A DNA stretch of 64,000 nt from Strix aluco. Lineage: Eukaryota > Chordata > Aves > Strigiformes > Strigidae. The stretch lies in the NCBI RefSeq assembly GCF_031877795.1, contig NC_133943.1, positions 7,867,001 to 7,931,000 on the forward strand, read 5' to 3'. The position numbers and the translations under genes were made by a program. The notes under the pieces were generated by a model that saw only the letters and a list, made by a program, of their open reading frames with translations, was not told the DNA's origin and did no database searches. Positions 11,235-33,078 of the stretch are shown here, one piece after another (the first letter of the stretch is position 1; each line of letters opens with the position of its first letter).

Positions 11235-13074
11235 TTATTTCTTTTCTGACATTTCTGTAAATTTTGGCTTTGCAGCAGAAGCAAAGCTGCCATTTTGCAC
11301 TGATGCAGGAATCGAGAGCTCAGCTGTGGGAGCTCTCACTCCCCAGCCTGGGTTCAGAACCCATGAGACAAACATCCTGCCATGAGAAAAGCCCCAGCTG
11401 TCCCAGCCCCAGAGCAGCACCCAGCCCTGGCCCACAAACCAGTCAGGGCTGAGAAGAAAAAAAACCAGTTCATTCTTCTCATTTCATTTGTACCCACTGC
11501 TATCTTGATAGCTTTTAACTGAAACAGTTGTCAAAACAAATCCTTTCTTTAATAATGCTATCAACCAAAAGAAGAAAAAAATAAGTTTATTGTAGTGCAG
11601 ATTTTTTTACCCCAGACACACTCCTTTCAAGTCTAGTTTTCTTTAAGATGCAAAAAAAGACTCTCCCTTTAGAGATCTGATCAGTCTAACCACGATTAAG
11701 GCAAGGCTTTCTCCATATATATAAAATGAGAGGAGCATTAGCCAAAAGGTATTTTAATAATAAAAACACTTCTCTACTGCACAAATAGAGCAGAGGAATG
11801 TTAAGCCTTCAGTACAGCAGAAATGTGCAAGACCTGCTAAAACCCAGAGGATTTTCAAAATGGGATTTGAGCATCATTGTTACCAATGAGCAAGTACAGA
11901 GGCAGGTGTGACACTCGGTCACCTCTGGTTAGCTATTCTGGACTTCTTGAAGTTCCATTTTAGCTGTGCATTTCTGCTCTTGTGAATCCAACAGAGGCTG
12001 CTCCCTCCCAATGGGCAAGCTCAAAAGCTAGAAATTGCAAAAAAGGAACAAAGCAGGGAACTTTCACAGCACAAAGAAACAGACACCATATGCAGAGCAG
12101 CTTCTGAGACAAATTAGGACTCCCGCTAACAGAACCAAATTGCTTCCTCTCCCCCTGCTTTAATATACCTTCCAAGAAGAAGGAGCATTTTATTACAGTG
12201 TTTTTACACACAAACAGGAGAAAAGCAGTATCTGAGTTTGTGAACAGTCTGCAGCTGACATGTCAGGCTGCATTGAAGAAGGGGAATCCTCCTGCTAAAT
12301 TCTTTCATTAAATTGCCCAAACACAAATCAATCCCTTTTAGCCAGTTCTCATTTATTGCTATAAAACAAAGTACCCACATTCTTAGGGCCAGATCAGCGT
12401 TTTCCCAGCTCGTGCTGAAGCAAGCACTCTGCAAGAGAATGAGAAACAGCACCCTAGTGAGAGTCCCCATCCCACATCCCTGAGTCATTAACAGACATCT
12501 TCAGGAAGCTGGGGCTTCTCTTCAGCAACAGCAGCTTGATAAAGAATCCTCTCTGCTCTATTCTTTCCAGACTAGGAACTGCAAGGTTCATAAACATAAA
12601 TATTTGCCTTTTCTTGCACCTCCTATCCAATATTCACTTCAACACCAACGCAGAGCTATCAGGAATCTAATTATGCCTCTCAGACTTAAAAATCACACCA
12701 CGATTTTAGCTAACTCTTTAACTAGCCAGCTGCTTTTCTCCAGCATTGTCTTCACAGGCCAGAGAGCTTCTCCAAAGAGCTTGTTAACACATACAGCAGA
12801 GGGATTTCAGTGAAAAGACACAGACAGTCCACGAAAACAGGGAAGCAATCTGCACTTTAAGTCTGTCACGTTGTCCACCAGCCTGGACTATGCTAATCAC
12901 ATCTCTCAATGTGCTGTAAGAGCTGTCATTGCCAGACTGCATTTAATCACCGTTCTTGCAGCAGCAGTGATCAGAGTTAATCTTTTTCCCTTTAATAAGG
13001 GCTATTACATCATTCTCCAGCATGGAAACTACGAAGTGGGAAGGTCAAAAAGTTCTTAATTAGAGGGATTTTTA
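11235..13074 (-). other. FAM114A2: Probable 3' UTR and downstream region of FAM114A2
   Basis: AT-rich DNA directly past the FAM114A2 stop, with no coding signal of its own. AATAAA occurs on the minus strand at 13071-13076 (overlapping the stop codon), 12352-12357, 12188-12193, 11586-11591 and 11234-11239, so the 3' end cannot be fixed by eye. Confidence 0.4.
12352..12357 (-). terminator. FAM114A2: Candidate poly(A) signal for FAM114A2
   Basis: Minus-strand AATAAA followed some 25 bases on by a GT-rich element (GATTTGTGTTTGGG). It would give a 3' UTR of about 0.75 kb. The copies at 12188 and 11586 are alternatives. Confidence 0.35.
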
Positions 13075-21266
<8,192 letters not shown>

Positions 21267-21268
21267 GA

Positions 21269-22624
21269 CTACAACATCCATAGAAAGCAAAGCAGATAAT
21301 CACTCCCTTGTACACTTTGATATTAGTTCAAAAGCATCACATTTGTGTTTTAAATAATTAAACACAACTAAGACAGAAATCCCTTCATATTGCCACGCAT
21401 ACCCGCACAAACAGATTATGTTTTTAAGAGAGTGTGTACACTGAGTTACGTCTGACAGGAAGAAATGTCACACTTGGAAGTTTAAAGTCCCACAGAAACA
21501 CGTGGGTTTATCTAACCGACACACCCTCTCCACAGGAAAGAAACAGGTTGCTAACTCTGAAAAGCAAATGAAAGATACAAAAGGTCTTCAGATAATTAAT
21601 CCATGACTTGCTTCACCCCAAAAAAAATCAAAAAAAAAATTGCTTGGGGTGGCTGCTTTGAAGGGTGTCAGATACAGATAGGGATAGCTGTCAGAATGCC
21701 GGGCAGGTAGGGAGGCAGCGACTGGTTCGCTTCTGTACTTAGGACTGAACTTCACCAGGGCATTAAAACTACCCAGAATCTGAAATGTGCTCCAGCTGCC
21801 ACAGCGACTGGCCCTGACAGCACATCAGGGATGTCAATGACCACGAATGGGGCTGCCAAGCTGCGGCCTGCTCACGGGGCAGAGGTTTCTCTCTCTTCCT
21901 GGCTTTGCTGGCGGCACTTCAGCAGCTCCAGGGCAGTAACCTGAAGGCAGCAGCAGCAGGCTGGACCACGCTGAGCACCCCACAGCCCCCCGGCATGAAG
22001 CTGCATCCCCGGAGAGATGGCCACTGATGCAATCAGGGCAGCCACTCCCAGCCATGGGATTTTGTTGGCTTTAAGCGCAGGAGGAGGAGAGCACTATGGA
22101 AAGGGCAGCTCTGGGGGAGGGGCTGGGGACCCCCACCCCATTTCCCCAGGCCCACCCGCAGCGGCTAGTGGGACCCTGCATCCCGCAGCAACCCCAGCAC
22201 CCCCAGGCCTGGCCTGCCACAGTCGGCTCCCTCCAGCAGCCGGGTCACCCCACCGGGCCCGTCCCCACCCGGGGCACCCCCCTGCGCTCCCCGGCCCTGG
22301 CGGGGCCTCCCTGTGCCTCCACTTCCCCAAGACACCCCCCCCAGGGTCCCGTAACCTCCATATGGGGCTGCCTGACCCACAGGGGACCCCTAGGTTCCCT
22401 AAAGCCCCCCCATGGGACTCCTGCCCCACAAGGGGACCCCCAGGCGCCCACAACCCCCCCCATGGTACCGCCTGCCCATAAGGGGACCCCGAGGTGCCCC
22501 AAAGCCCCCCTCCCCTGGGGACTCCCCGTCGCACAGAAGTCCCCTTCGAGCCCCTTGTGCCCCCGGCCCTCCCAAGGCCCGCTCCGCCGCCCCAGTCCCG
22601 GTGCCGGTCCCGGTGCCGCCTCAC
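21269..22624 (-). other. FAM114A2: FAM114A2 intron 1 (5' UTR intron)
   Basis: About 1.36 kb between the putative non-coding exon 1 and the first coding exon. The left half is AT-rich and unremarkable; the right half merges into the C-rich minisatellite and the CpG island. Confidence 0.6.
22361..22510. repeat. 50-bp minisatellite, three copies
   Basis: Copies begin at 22361, 22411 and 22461. The core GGGGACCCC recurs at 22382, 22432 and 22482, exactly 50 bases apart, and each copy ends in a run of C. Copies differ at many sites, and a further degenerate copy may extend to about 22558. It lies in FAM114A2 intron 1 next to the promoter. Confidence 0.8.
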
Positions 22625-22720
22625 CCGCCGGGCCGGGCCGGGCCGGGCCGGGCCGCCCCACCAGCGCAGCGCTCCCGTCACCGGGCGGACCGTGACCATC
22701 GAGGCGAGGCGCAGAGCGGC
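22625..22720 (-). other. FAM114A2: Putative FAM114A2 exon 1 (5' UTR)
   Basis: The best minus-strand donor in the island is GGCGG|GTGAGG, ending the exon at 22625. The upstream limit is set only by the promoter motifs. It would contain an ATG at 22697-22699 opening an upstream frame. Confidence 0.4.
22628..22652. repeat. (CCGGG)5 tandem repeat
   Basis: Five perfect CCGGG units in the promoter, immediately upstream of the putative FAM114A2 exon 1 donor. The plus strand has five G3 runs with two-base spacers, able in principle to form a G-quadruplex. Confidence 0.9.
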
Positions 22721-22754
22721 ACCAGCCGGCTGACCCCGGAAGTGCGGCCTAGCC

Positions 22755-22860
22755 CGGAAGGGCGGGCGGGGGAGCGCGTCCGGGCGGCGGGGCCGGCGGC
22801 GGCGGCGGAGGTTCGCGGCGGGCCGGGGCCGGGCACCCTCCCTGTCTCTCTCTTCTCCCG
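22755..22860 (+). other. MFAP3: Putative MFAP3 exon 1 (5' UTR)
   Basis: The island ends in TTCTCCCG|GTGAGAGC, a good plus-strand donor at 22860/22861. The exon has no ATG. The start is approximate. It would splice over 4.3 kb to the acceptor at 27191-27192. Confidence 0.55.
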
Positions 22861-25800
22861 GTGAGAGCGGCGTCCCGCTACCTCACTGCGTTACGGGGAC
22901 GCCAGGTTCTACCTGGCGGTGGCGGAGTCGGGGGAAACGGCGCAGCAGCGCGCAGGCCCTCCGCGACCACCAAATCGGGGGCCCGTGTCTTACCGCCCTG
23001 TTTTGGCACGGAAATGCTGCCGGGGGTGGGGGGGTGGTTTCCTAGCGTGACGCCAGGCCCATGTGACGTCATGCCGCGTGACGTCATGCCGCCGTGGCCT
23101 GGGTTGCTTCGGCTGCCGTGGGGGCGTGGGTGGTCGTCGTGTTTCCCGCGGCCTCCAGCAGCCCAGCTTCAGCGCGAGGTTTTTCCACGAGCGAACGTGG
23201 GCGCGTGTGGGGCCGGGGCTGCTGGGAACAGGGCTTCTGTTTTGTGGAGGTTTGTGCCTGATCGTTTTTAGCTGACAGAGCAAAAAAAAAAGCTTGTTTT
23301 TGTGTGCAGCCGATCCCGTGTCCTTCGTGAGTTACCCATGACACGTGTCAGGCAGCCACGGGACCGCAAAACACCGCGTCCCATAAGGCAGCCATCCGTG
23401 CTCTCCTGTGGATTTTCTCCTTACGTTGGTTTTTGGGTTGTGGGTGCAGCCGCTCCCCCGCGAAGCCTCCAGTGGTGCCGGCATAGGGTGATCCCTCCAT
23501 GCGGCCTCTCCCGCCCTGGGAACATGGTGGTGGCTCTCGTCAAAACCCCACTGTCTGTTTTCACAAACTTTGCAGGAGTGAATGTCTTCAGAGCTCTGCC
23601 TTGTGCCGCTTCCAGATTTGAAAGAGGGGCAAAGGGGCCTTGCAGGGTGCTCACAGCAACCTTATTTCTGCAAGACGTCACAGTGAGAGCAGGGAGGTGT
23701 GCTCTGTGCAAAAGTGATCCATGGAGATCTATTTAGTGTGCCAGTCAGCGTGTTGTAAATGCCAAAATATGTTTCCACGTCGTGTGCCAGAAGTGGCAGC
23801 CAGTCAGAGCAGTCTGTGGCCTGTCAGGTGTGTCTCGGTTTATTGCTTCACTTTTCTCCAGGTATGAAATGATGTTATGAGCAAAGAATGTAAAGCCATA
23901 TAACTTGCAACCTCTTGGGCCCCAATTTTGCAGTGCCTTACAAATGTGTGTAATTTTAAGTACTATCAGTACTTCCATTGACCTCAGTGGGACTACTTAG
24001 AGTGCTCTAAGTTAAACACAGATACGTTTTTTCAGGATAAGAGCCAAAGATGACTCATACAAGCATATGCATCACGGATTTTTATCTTTCCACTGCTATT
24101 TGTTGTTACAACTTACGGTTTAATAAAGGTTAAATATATGGAGCTCAACTTCAGGTTCAGTTGTAAAATAGCCAGTTTCTATTCTTGCACATTTCATCTT
24201 GCTTGGGCTTAATGCTTTCTTGAAGAATTGTGATGTTGGCGTTGTTCATGCTTTATCCTTTTGGATCCTTTATCAGCTCCAGCAGCTGTTTTGCATAAGT
24301 GTGATAGTTGAAGTATGGATTTCACAAATCATTTTATTTTTCCCGGCACTCCGCAGTGAGAGATCATTGTCTGCTTAGCAATAATGGCTTTTCCAAAAGC
24401 GAAATGTGACAAACAATTTCTAATAAATCAGACCTCGAAGAGTTTAATAGTAAAATTCAATGACCCATCACCAATGTTTTATACATTATGCAAGCTCAGT
24501 GCAAATATAGTGGAGAACATATGCAATTACAGAAAATAATTATCTTATGAGGGAAAATGTTGCTGAGTATTTCTAAATAATTGAGGTTCCTAATGTCATT
24601 TTAGGAGGAGTTTCAGACGCTTGGAAATCTAGCAATTCAACTGTAATAATTTAAAATGACAATAACACAGAAAAAGTACAGGAGGTACTGGTATTATTCT
24701 CTAATAAATCTAGAACATCATCAGTTGGGAGGTTCTTGTTTTAGAAGACTGTAAATTATTCTGTGCCTTTGATTCGATGCTGAAGATGAGGGTTTGTCTT
24801 CACTGCAGGGCTGTCATCAGTTGTGACTGCATCAGCTGCTGTGAAGTCAAGTCCCAATGCATGCAAAAGCCATTAAGTGCAGTGACATTTTTAACTGAAG
24901 GCGGCTGGGTCGTGGAGTGATGTGTGCTGAAGATCTGCAACCACAGCGCCTCACTTGCTGCTGCAAGCTGTGACAAACTCTGTAACGGCAGCTGCAGCAA
25001 CCCAAATGTCAGTGGTCCACAAACTACTACAGTCCACAGCCCGCCTTTAAGAAATCTGTGCGAGGTTACCAAAATAAGCAGGTAGTTGTCAGCAGCCTTC
25101 TGAAGGCTCTGAAACACTCTGAAAATACTAGGGGTATAAAAAAGGAAGGTTAAAACCACTTCTTCAGACAGAATAATAGTTGTTGATCAGCAGCAACCTT
25201 AGTATTGGGTTTTTTTCACACCTGTGCAGTTGATGTGGCTGGGATGCTCTTCTCCAGAGGCAGCAGGACTCAGTAATGCTTTCCCTAAAGTGTAACTGGT
25301 GGAAAACATCAACGAAAGAGATCTTGGTACTGTCTTTAACTGTTCAGCTGTGGTAAAGTAGCTTCTTCAGCACAATGGTATCATGGAGTCCTCAGCGCTA
25401 GTTTCGTCTTAAATGAACAGACAAGAGGCATGATAGAACAGTGGGGCCAGTCAAAAAAAGAAGAGGGCAAATGAAGGGATTGCTCTTCACAGAGAAACAA
25501 GTGAAGCGCCTGCTTTCCAGTTTCTTGCAGGATTCAGTGGATGAGTTGGTTAGTTGAGCTTGAAGGAGAGTTGGACACCGCTGTCTTTTTGCCTTCTTTG
25601 TTAGAAACTGGTTTTGGCAATAGTCGCAACAGAAATGGATCAGATAATATGTTTCTCATCAGATGTCAAGTCTGGAATCTGGTTTGATCTTCAACAAATT
25701 ACCTTTAACTACAAAAAAAATTTCTAGTCTGGGTAGTGTGTTATCAGCAAATTTTCCTGTTCTTGAATATGCTTAATTTTTCTCTGCTGAAAAGACAATT

Positions 25801-27192
25801 AGTACAAATCACCTGTATTTATTTATAGTAAATTATTTTTCTGAAGTGATGGGATTTCTGTCTGCTTTAGGCAATGTTAACTAGTGATTCTGGAAGGATG
25901 AGAAACATCTGCATTATTTATTAAGAAAATGTTTTGCTTTGTATTGTGATATTTATGAAATTCAACTCCTCTAGCATTTGTTACTGGTGGAAGAAAAGAT
26001 GATAAATTTGGAGTCACACAGTCAATGGGATGAAGTGAGATATTCTTTAAGATAACATTTTGGTTTGTGGCTTCTGTACTTTGTAAATTGTTTTTTAGGG
26101 CTCTGGAGCAGTCTAGATGGAATCATAACTTCAGGGAATGGATATTGGATTAGAAATTTTCTTGAATCAGGATTCCGGGAAAATTGATTACAGATTTTCT
26201 CTTATCAGTGTCATCTCATTTTGTTACAAGTTTGTTTTATTCTGGCTTTTAAAAAAGGAAAATCCTTGTGTGCAAAGAACATAAAATTAAAGTCTCTATC
26301 CTAATGTCTTAAAATATATTCTGTGCATGTTAATTTGAAGAGTGTGAATTCTGTCCCTAGACAAAATAATTTTTCAAATTGCTGTGAAATATGAGGCAGC
26401 ATTTGGGTAAACAAGATATGACCACCAAGTTGTAGCCACATAAAGTAAAAGATCTTCAACAGGGGCTTATTGTAAAACAAACAAGAAAAAAAGAGGCAAG
26501 AGTTAGAAAATACAGCAGCAGCAGGAGAGATTGCAAAAAAGGAAGTATGTTTAGACATCAGTGTCCTGATACTCAGAAAGAGACTTCCTCTCTGTGGCTG
26601 TAGATAACTACCAGGAGGGTTTTCCCGACACAAATCATAAGCATATTATGCAGTGTTCGGACATCTAACATTGATTGTGCCTCTAAAATGCTAAAAATCA
26701 GATGTATGTGTGCTTTGGTTTTTTCTAGATGCTAAATGAAAGACTGGCTTTAGAAGACCAGGGCTTAAAAGCACTTTGATATTGGTGGGGAGGGAGGCAG
26801 GCAGAAATTATTTCCTCTTTCTTGCCTTTCTTCCTCTATTAAGAAAGCACTTTTTCTCTGTTAACAAATGCAGAATCCACTTTCTGACCCTAAAGATAGT
26901 TATGCATTTTGAGTAGTCTGAACAATTTGTTCTTTTTTTAAAACCTTTTTCACCTTAATGATTATTGTTCATGAGATTATTTATTTGGATGGGAAGATGA
27001 ACATCTAGAGGACTGAAGGTTGTGCTAATGCCTTCTTACCCTCGTTTCATTACTGTGTTCTGAGCAAAGCTCTGATTTGGAACCTCTCAGCTGACAGTTT
27101 ATATTATGCTAATCAAAATCTGTTTACTGGAAATGAAATTTGAATACTCCGTAAGCTTGCTATCATTAATAAACTTAATTTTTTTTTTTCAG
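22861..27192 (+). other. MFAP3: MFAP3 intron 1
   Basis: The first 300 bases continue the CpG island and include the tandem CRE sites. The remainder is AT-rich with no coding signal. It ends in a poly-T tract and CAG at 27192. Confidence 0.6.
23063..23092. promoter_or_regulatory. Two perfect CRE sites in a tandem 15-bp duplication
   Basis: GTGACGTCATGCCGC occurs twice back to back (23063-23077 and 23078-23092), so the palindrome TGACGTCA lies at 23064-23071 and 23079-23086. TGACGTCA is the consensus for CREB/ATF factors. The sites are about 200 bases into MFAP3 intron 1 and 350 from the FAM114A2 start. Confidence 0.7.
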
Positions 27193-27374
27193 TTGGATTT
27201 CCAGTGTCTGCTTCTAATATCAATGGTCTTGAAAGTGCATTTGGATCCAAGACATTTTCTATCACTGAACAAATCAAGAGGCTCCTCTCCTATCTCAGAG
27301 CAATACAGACAGCTTAATATCATATGACCTCATTTCTCCAAATTAGATGAAAAAAGAATTTTCTCTAGCTTTCC
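27193..27374 (+). other. MFAP3: MFAP3 5' UTR part of exon 2, with three upstream ORFs
   Basis: Upstream ATGs at 27223 (34 codons, stop ends 27327), 27324 (8 codons) and 27347 (ends about 27412, overlapping the main start in another frame). The main ATG at 27375 has T at -3, a weak context. Confidence 0.6.
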
Positions 27375-29773
<2,399 letters not shown>

Positions 29774-30736
29774 GTCCAGCGATGTGCTGTTGTGACGGAA
29801 GCACAGCTGACCCTACGATACTGCCAGAAAGGGATCTGCAAACAAGCTGCCTCAGTCCTGTATGCACAAGAGTTTTCCAAATTGCAAGGTGCCAGAACTG
29901 CTACTGAAATCTGTATTTTCTGTCAGTGTTGATCTAATGGTTTCAAGTCTGTTAGAGAAAGCCATTTGGAATATTGTGCAATGGCTTTTCTTTTTAGAGC
30001 AAGTTTGCTATACTTTAAACAATTACAAAACAGGAATTCTTTGTCCTTGGCTCCTTGGTAGCTTCTGATACTTCTGACCTCTATTAGAAGTGGCCAAGCT
30101 GAGCAGTACAACTTGCAATAAGATCTTTTCCTTTGTGAATTCTTTCTTCCTTCACAAAGTGGAGCCGGAATTCCTTTGAGTCAGTGTTGTTGTCCTGATG
30201 AATTGAGTTGTGTGCTCTTTTTGAATTGCCTTTTGGTGCGTGTAGCCCATCAGAACCACGGTGAGCTTGAACAAATGTTTTGTGTCGTGTGCTTCTATGT
30301 TGCTATCAAAATGTACTGTACTTAGGAAAAGAATAGTACCAGGATCTGCTGCTGGATTAAATGAATTTGTTGTAGTTTCAAAGCAGCTTAGAGAACAACC
30401 AGAGGGTCTCAGTTTTCCATGCATCTGCAGAAAACTTGTGCATACTCTAGGGTGTGGAGAGCGAATTGTTGTTACAAAGCTTGTCTCTTAAACTTGGTGC
30501 TGATTGCCAAAGCGCCTTACCCTGGTTCTGTCTTACACAATGGAGCAGTAACAGCACTGCCAGCACTGTCTTTCTTTGGACTTTGCTGATTTCACTCCCT
30601 ATAGAAAATCCAAAGTTTTATATTGTATTTGACATTGTTGTGAGAAAAGAATGACAGTAGTGTGTAGTGGTATAATTTAAAAATTAATTCATCTATAGAT
30701 CAGGTGTCTCGAGCACTTCTTTCTGAACAACATTAT

Positions 30737-30742
30737 AATAAA
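30737..30742 (+). terminator. MFAP3: Possible proximal poly(A) signal of MFAP3
   Basis: AATAAA about 960 bases past the stop codon; the sequence after it is only weakly GT-rich. Confidence 0.35.
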
Positions 30743-33072
30743 GGAGGTGAAAAGTAGTGACACTTTGCTCTGGCTAGTACTTTCAGAACGCAGTTGAAGA
30801 GAGAGTGGTTAGCGGAGGGGCTGGCTGAGCTGTTTGCCAGACACTGTTTACAGGAGTGGAGTAACTCAGTGACGGTGCCCTGCTTCATCCGCCAAAGGGG
30901 GCGGCAGAAGGCAGAGGCGCAGGTGCTGACATACGTACACACATAAGTACTTCACCAAGGATCTCCTGCACGGCTTCCTCAGCTGTAGAGATCCAGCCTC
31001 AAGGAATCAGAGTGCAGACAAGAATCTAGTTTCTTCTTTCACTCTTTGGTGCTGATTTTTTTTTTCTCCTTAACATTTGTAAGTTGTATCACTTAAATAG
31101 CATTTTATATCCTGTTGAGATTTAGTAGATGTAAGGCTTGTAAGCACTCCACAAATTAATTTCTTACAACTACTGGAAGCATATTGCCATATAATTTTAA
31201 CAACTTGGCAACAGGAGCACCATTTAATTTCCCACAACTCTTTTTTCTTTCCTTATTATTACAGAAATGTCAGTTGAACAAGTGATTCTGGATGGCTGCT
31301 CAGGATTCTTAAGAGGATTTGACATTACGTTTACATGAGTAGAGATGGAAACAAGCAGGCTCAGTGGTAATAACAGGGTGGGGCTGTCTGTTGCAATGGG
31401 TGCTCATAACAAAGGGTCTGAACAAATTAAATATATGAAGCATCTCTTACCATTTTAAACTACCTTCTAGGGAAAGTTCTGCAGTCAGCCACCAGTGAGT
31501 GCAGCCTAATTGGCTTTGGCGTGTTGGGTAAGAGTGGTGTTTGTCAGGAAAGAAGAAAATTGCTAACCTTGGTTATAATAGCATTCCCACCAGCTTGGTA
31601 CCATTTCCAAGACTGTAGCAAATGGGGAATAAAGCCTTCTGTAGACACTTACCATAGCTACTGCCCTCAACAGTAACTTCTTTTTTGCTTCCATAGTTTG
31701 ATGGCACTTTAGGTCCAGGTGAACAGTTTGTATAGTTTTGTGTAACCTGTCTGGTTTCTTTAAGTTTTTTGAGGTGATCAGTGTTAAAAGATACTCTTGT
31801 GGATAAATGTCTGGTTCTCTTAGAAGCCCTGCCAAAATGCTGCTGGCTTCACTTCTGTACTACAAGGAGGTCTGCAGGTTTGTTGCACACGTGGAGATTT
31901 GAGGGGTCGCATCGTTTTGGATATCCTAGTTAAAAGAGGTGAAGGCTACGAGAGAATGAACTGGTTTAATCTCCTTTGTGCCACAGGTCATCAGGATTGT
32001 ACCTGACCTGCCTTTTTTCCCCCATAAACAGCTCTCCTTACTCTGTGAAACTGTTGCATTGTATGTGGCTGTAGCATCTTGGACATTTTGCCCCAAACTA
32101 CATACACGATGTGGAGATGCAGCTACAAAATCAAAGCCCATTTAGTTGCTTCCTAAGAAGCAGTTATGCAGTCGTGACTGACAGATGTCTCATCAGAAGT
32201 GGCAGCTTACAGGCAGCAGAATGACACTAGAGGTGTGTCAGATGGGTGTCGGGAGAACAGTTTTTAGATTCATTCAATCTGTTATTTGATTTTTATACTT
32301 TATTTACATAGCTCCAAGTTCTTACTAAGTACAGTTACTTGGTGTCTTTGTGTGTCCTCTTGCTGGTGGAGAGAAATGCATAAAGGTCCTCAGAAATGCA
32401 GTTGCAGTGTCAATTGCTGGATAGTGAAGCTAAGAGTTTTGCTGAATTATTGCAGTATTTTGTTCACTAAATTAATTTCATTCCTGGGAAGGAGGCTGTT
32501 TTGTAAGGATTTTGGTAAATCAAGAGTACTTATTAAATGTAGGAACTGATCCTTCTCCCACTGAATTCAATTAGAACAGATTTGAAGCTCTAGTGTGTTT
32601 TACAAATGATATTACAGGATTTTTATGCATCTGAAAGCAAGGATGTTGGTGATGTTACACTGTAAATGTAATTTCCAGAGAATGAAATCTGACACTGGTT
32701 TCCAAACAACTTGTGAATTACTCTTGTTATCCTGAGTAGATGTGTGCACTTAAATTTGTTTGATGCGTCTAATTGAGCATTAACATTGAAAGATGATGTG
32801 AACGTCAGTGTTCCTGTCTTAACTTTTTGTAGGACAAGGAGAGTCTACAGTGGGTTCCTTGCTTTAAACTAAATTCTTTGACAATCACAAGGCTATTTTT
32901 CTCTTCTTTGTGACCTATTTTTATTTTAAATAACGTTAAATCTACTTGTTATCCAAGAGTACCTGAAACTAACTTTGTAGTGGTTATTTGTATTACCTGG
33001 ATTGTAATGTAACTGTTTAATGTAACCACATAGGATTTCATACTTTCATAAAATGAATTGGTAGATTTGCAA

Positions 33073-33078
33073 AATAAA
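33073..33078 (+). terminator. MFAP3: Probable distal poly(A) signal of MFAP3
   Basis: AATAAA followed by GTTTTGTTAGGGTTTTC about 25 bases on, a good downstream element. Confidence 0.55.

Larger units (their letters stand above)
22540..23120. promoter_or_regulatory. CpG island with divergent FAM114A2/MFAP3 promoter
   Basis: Very CpG-rich DNA between the two head-to-head genes. It holds an ETS-type CCGGAAGTG at 22736-22744, a second CCGGAAG at 22754-22760, GC boxes (GGGCGGGCGGGGG) from 22760, and GGC repeats. There is no TATA box. The likely start sites are about 22700-22730 for FAM114A2 and 22750-22790 for MFAP3, so the genes start within about 100 bases of each other. This is a typical housekeeping bidirectional promoter. 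Exact start sites are inference. Confidence 0.8.

Noticed and set aside
22094..22864. Frames of 150-200 codons in the CpG island, Pro/Arg/Gly-rich
   Set aside because: GC-rich DNA has few stops; the frames run over the promoter, minisatellite and UTR exons and resemble no protein.
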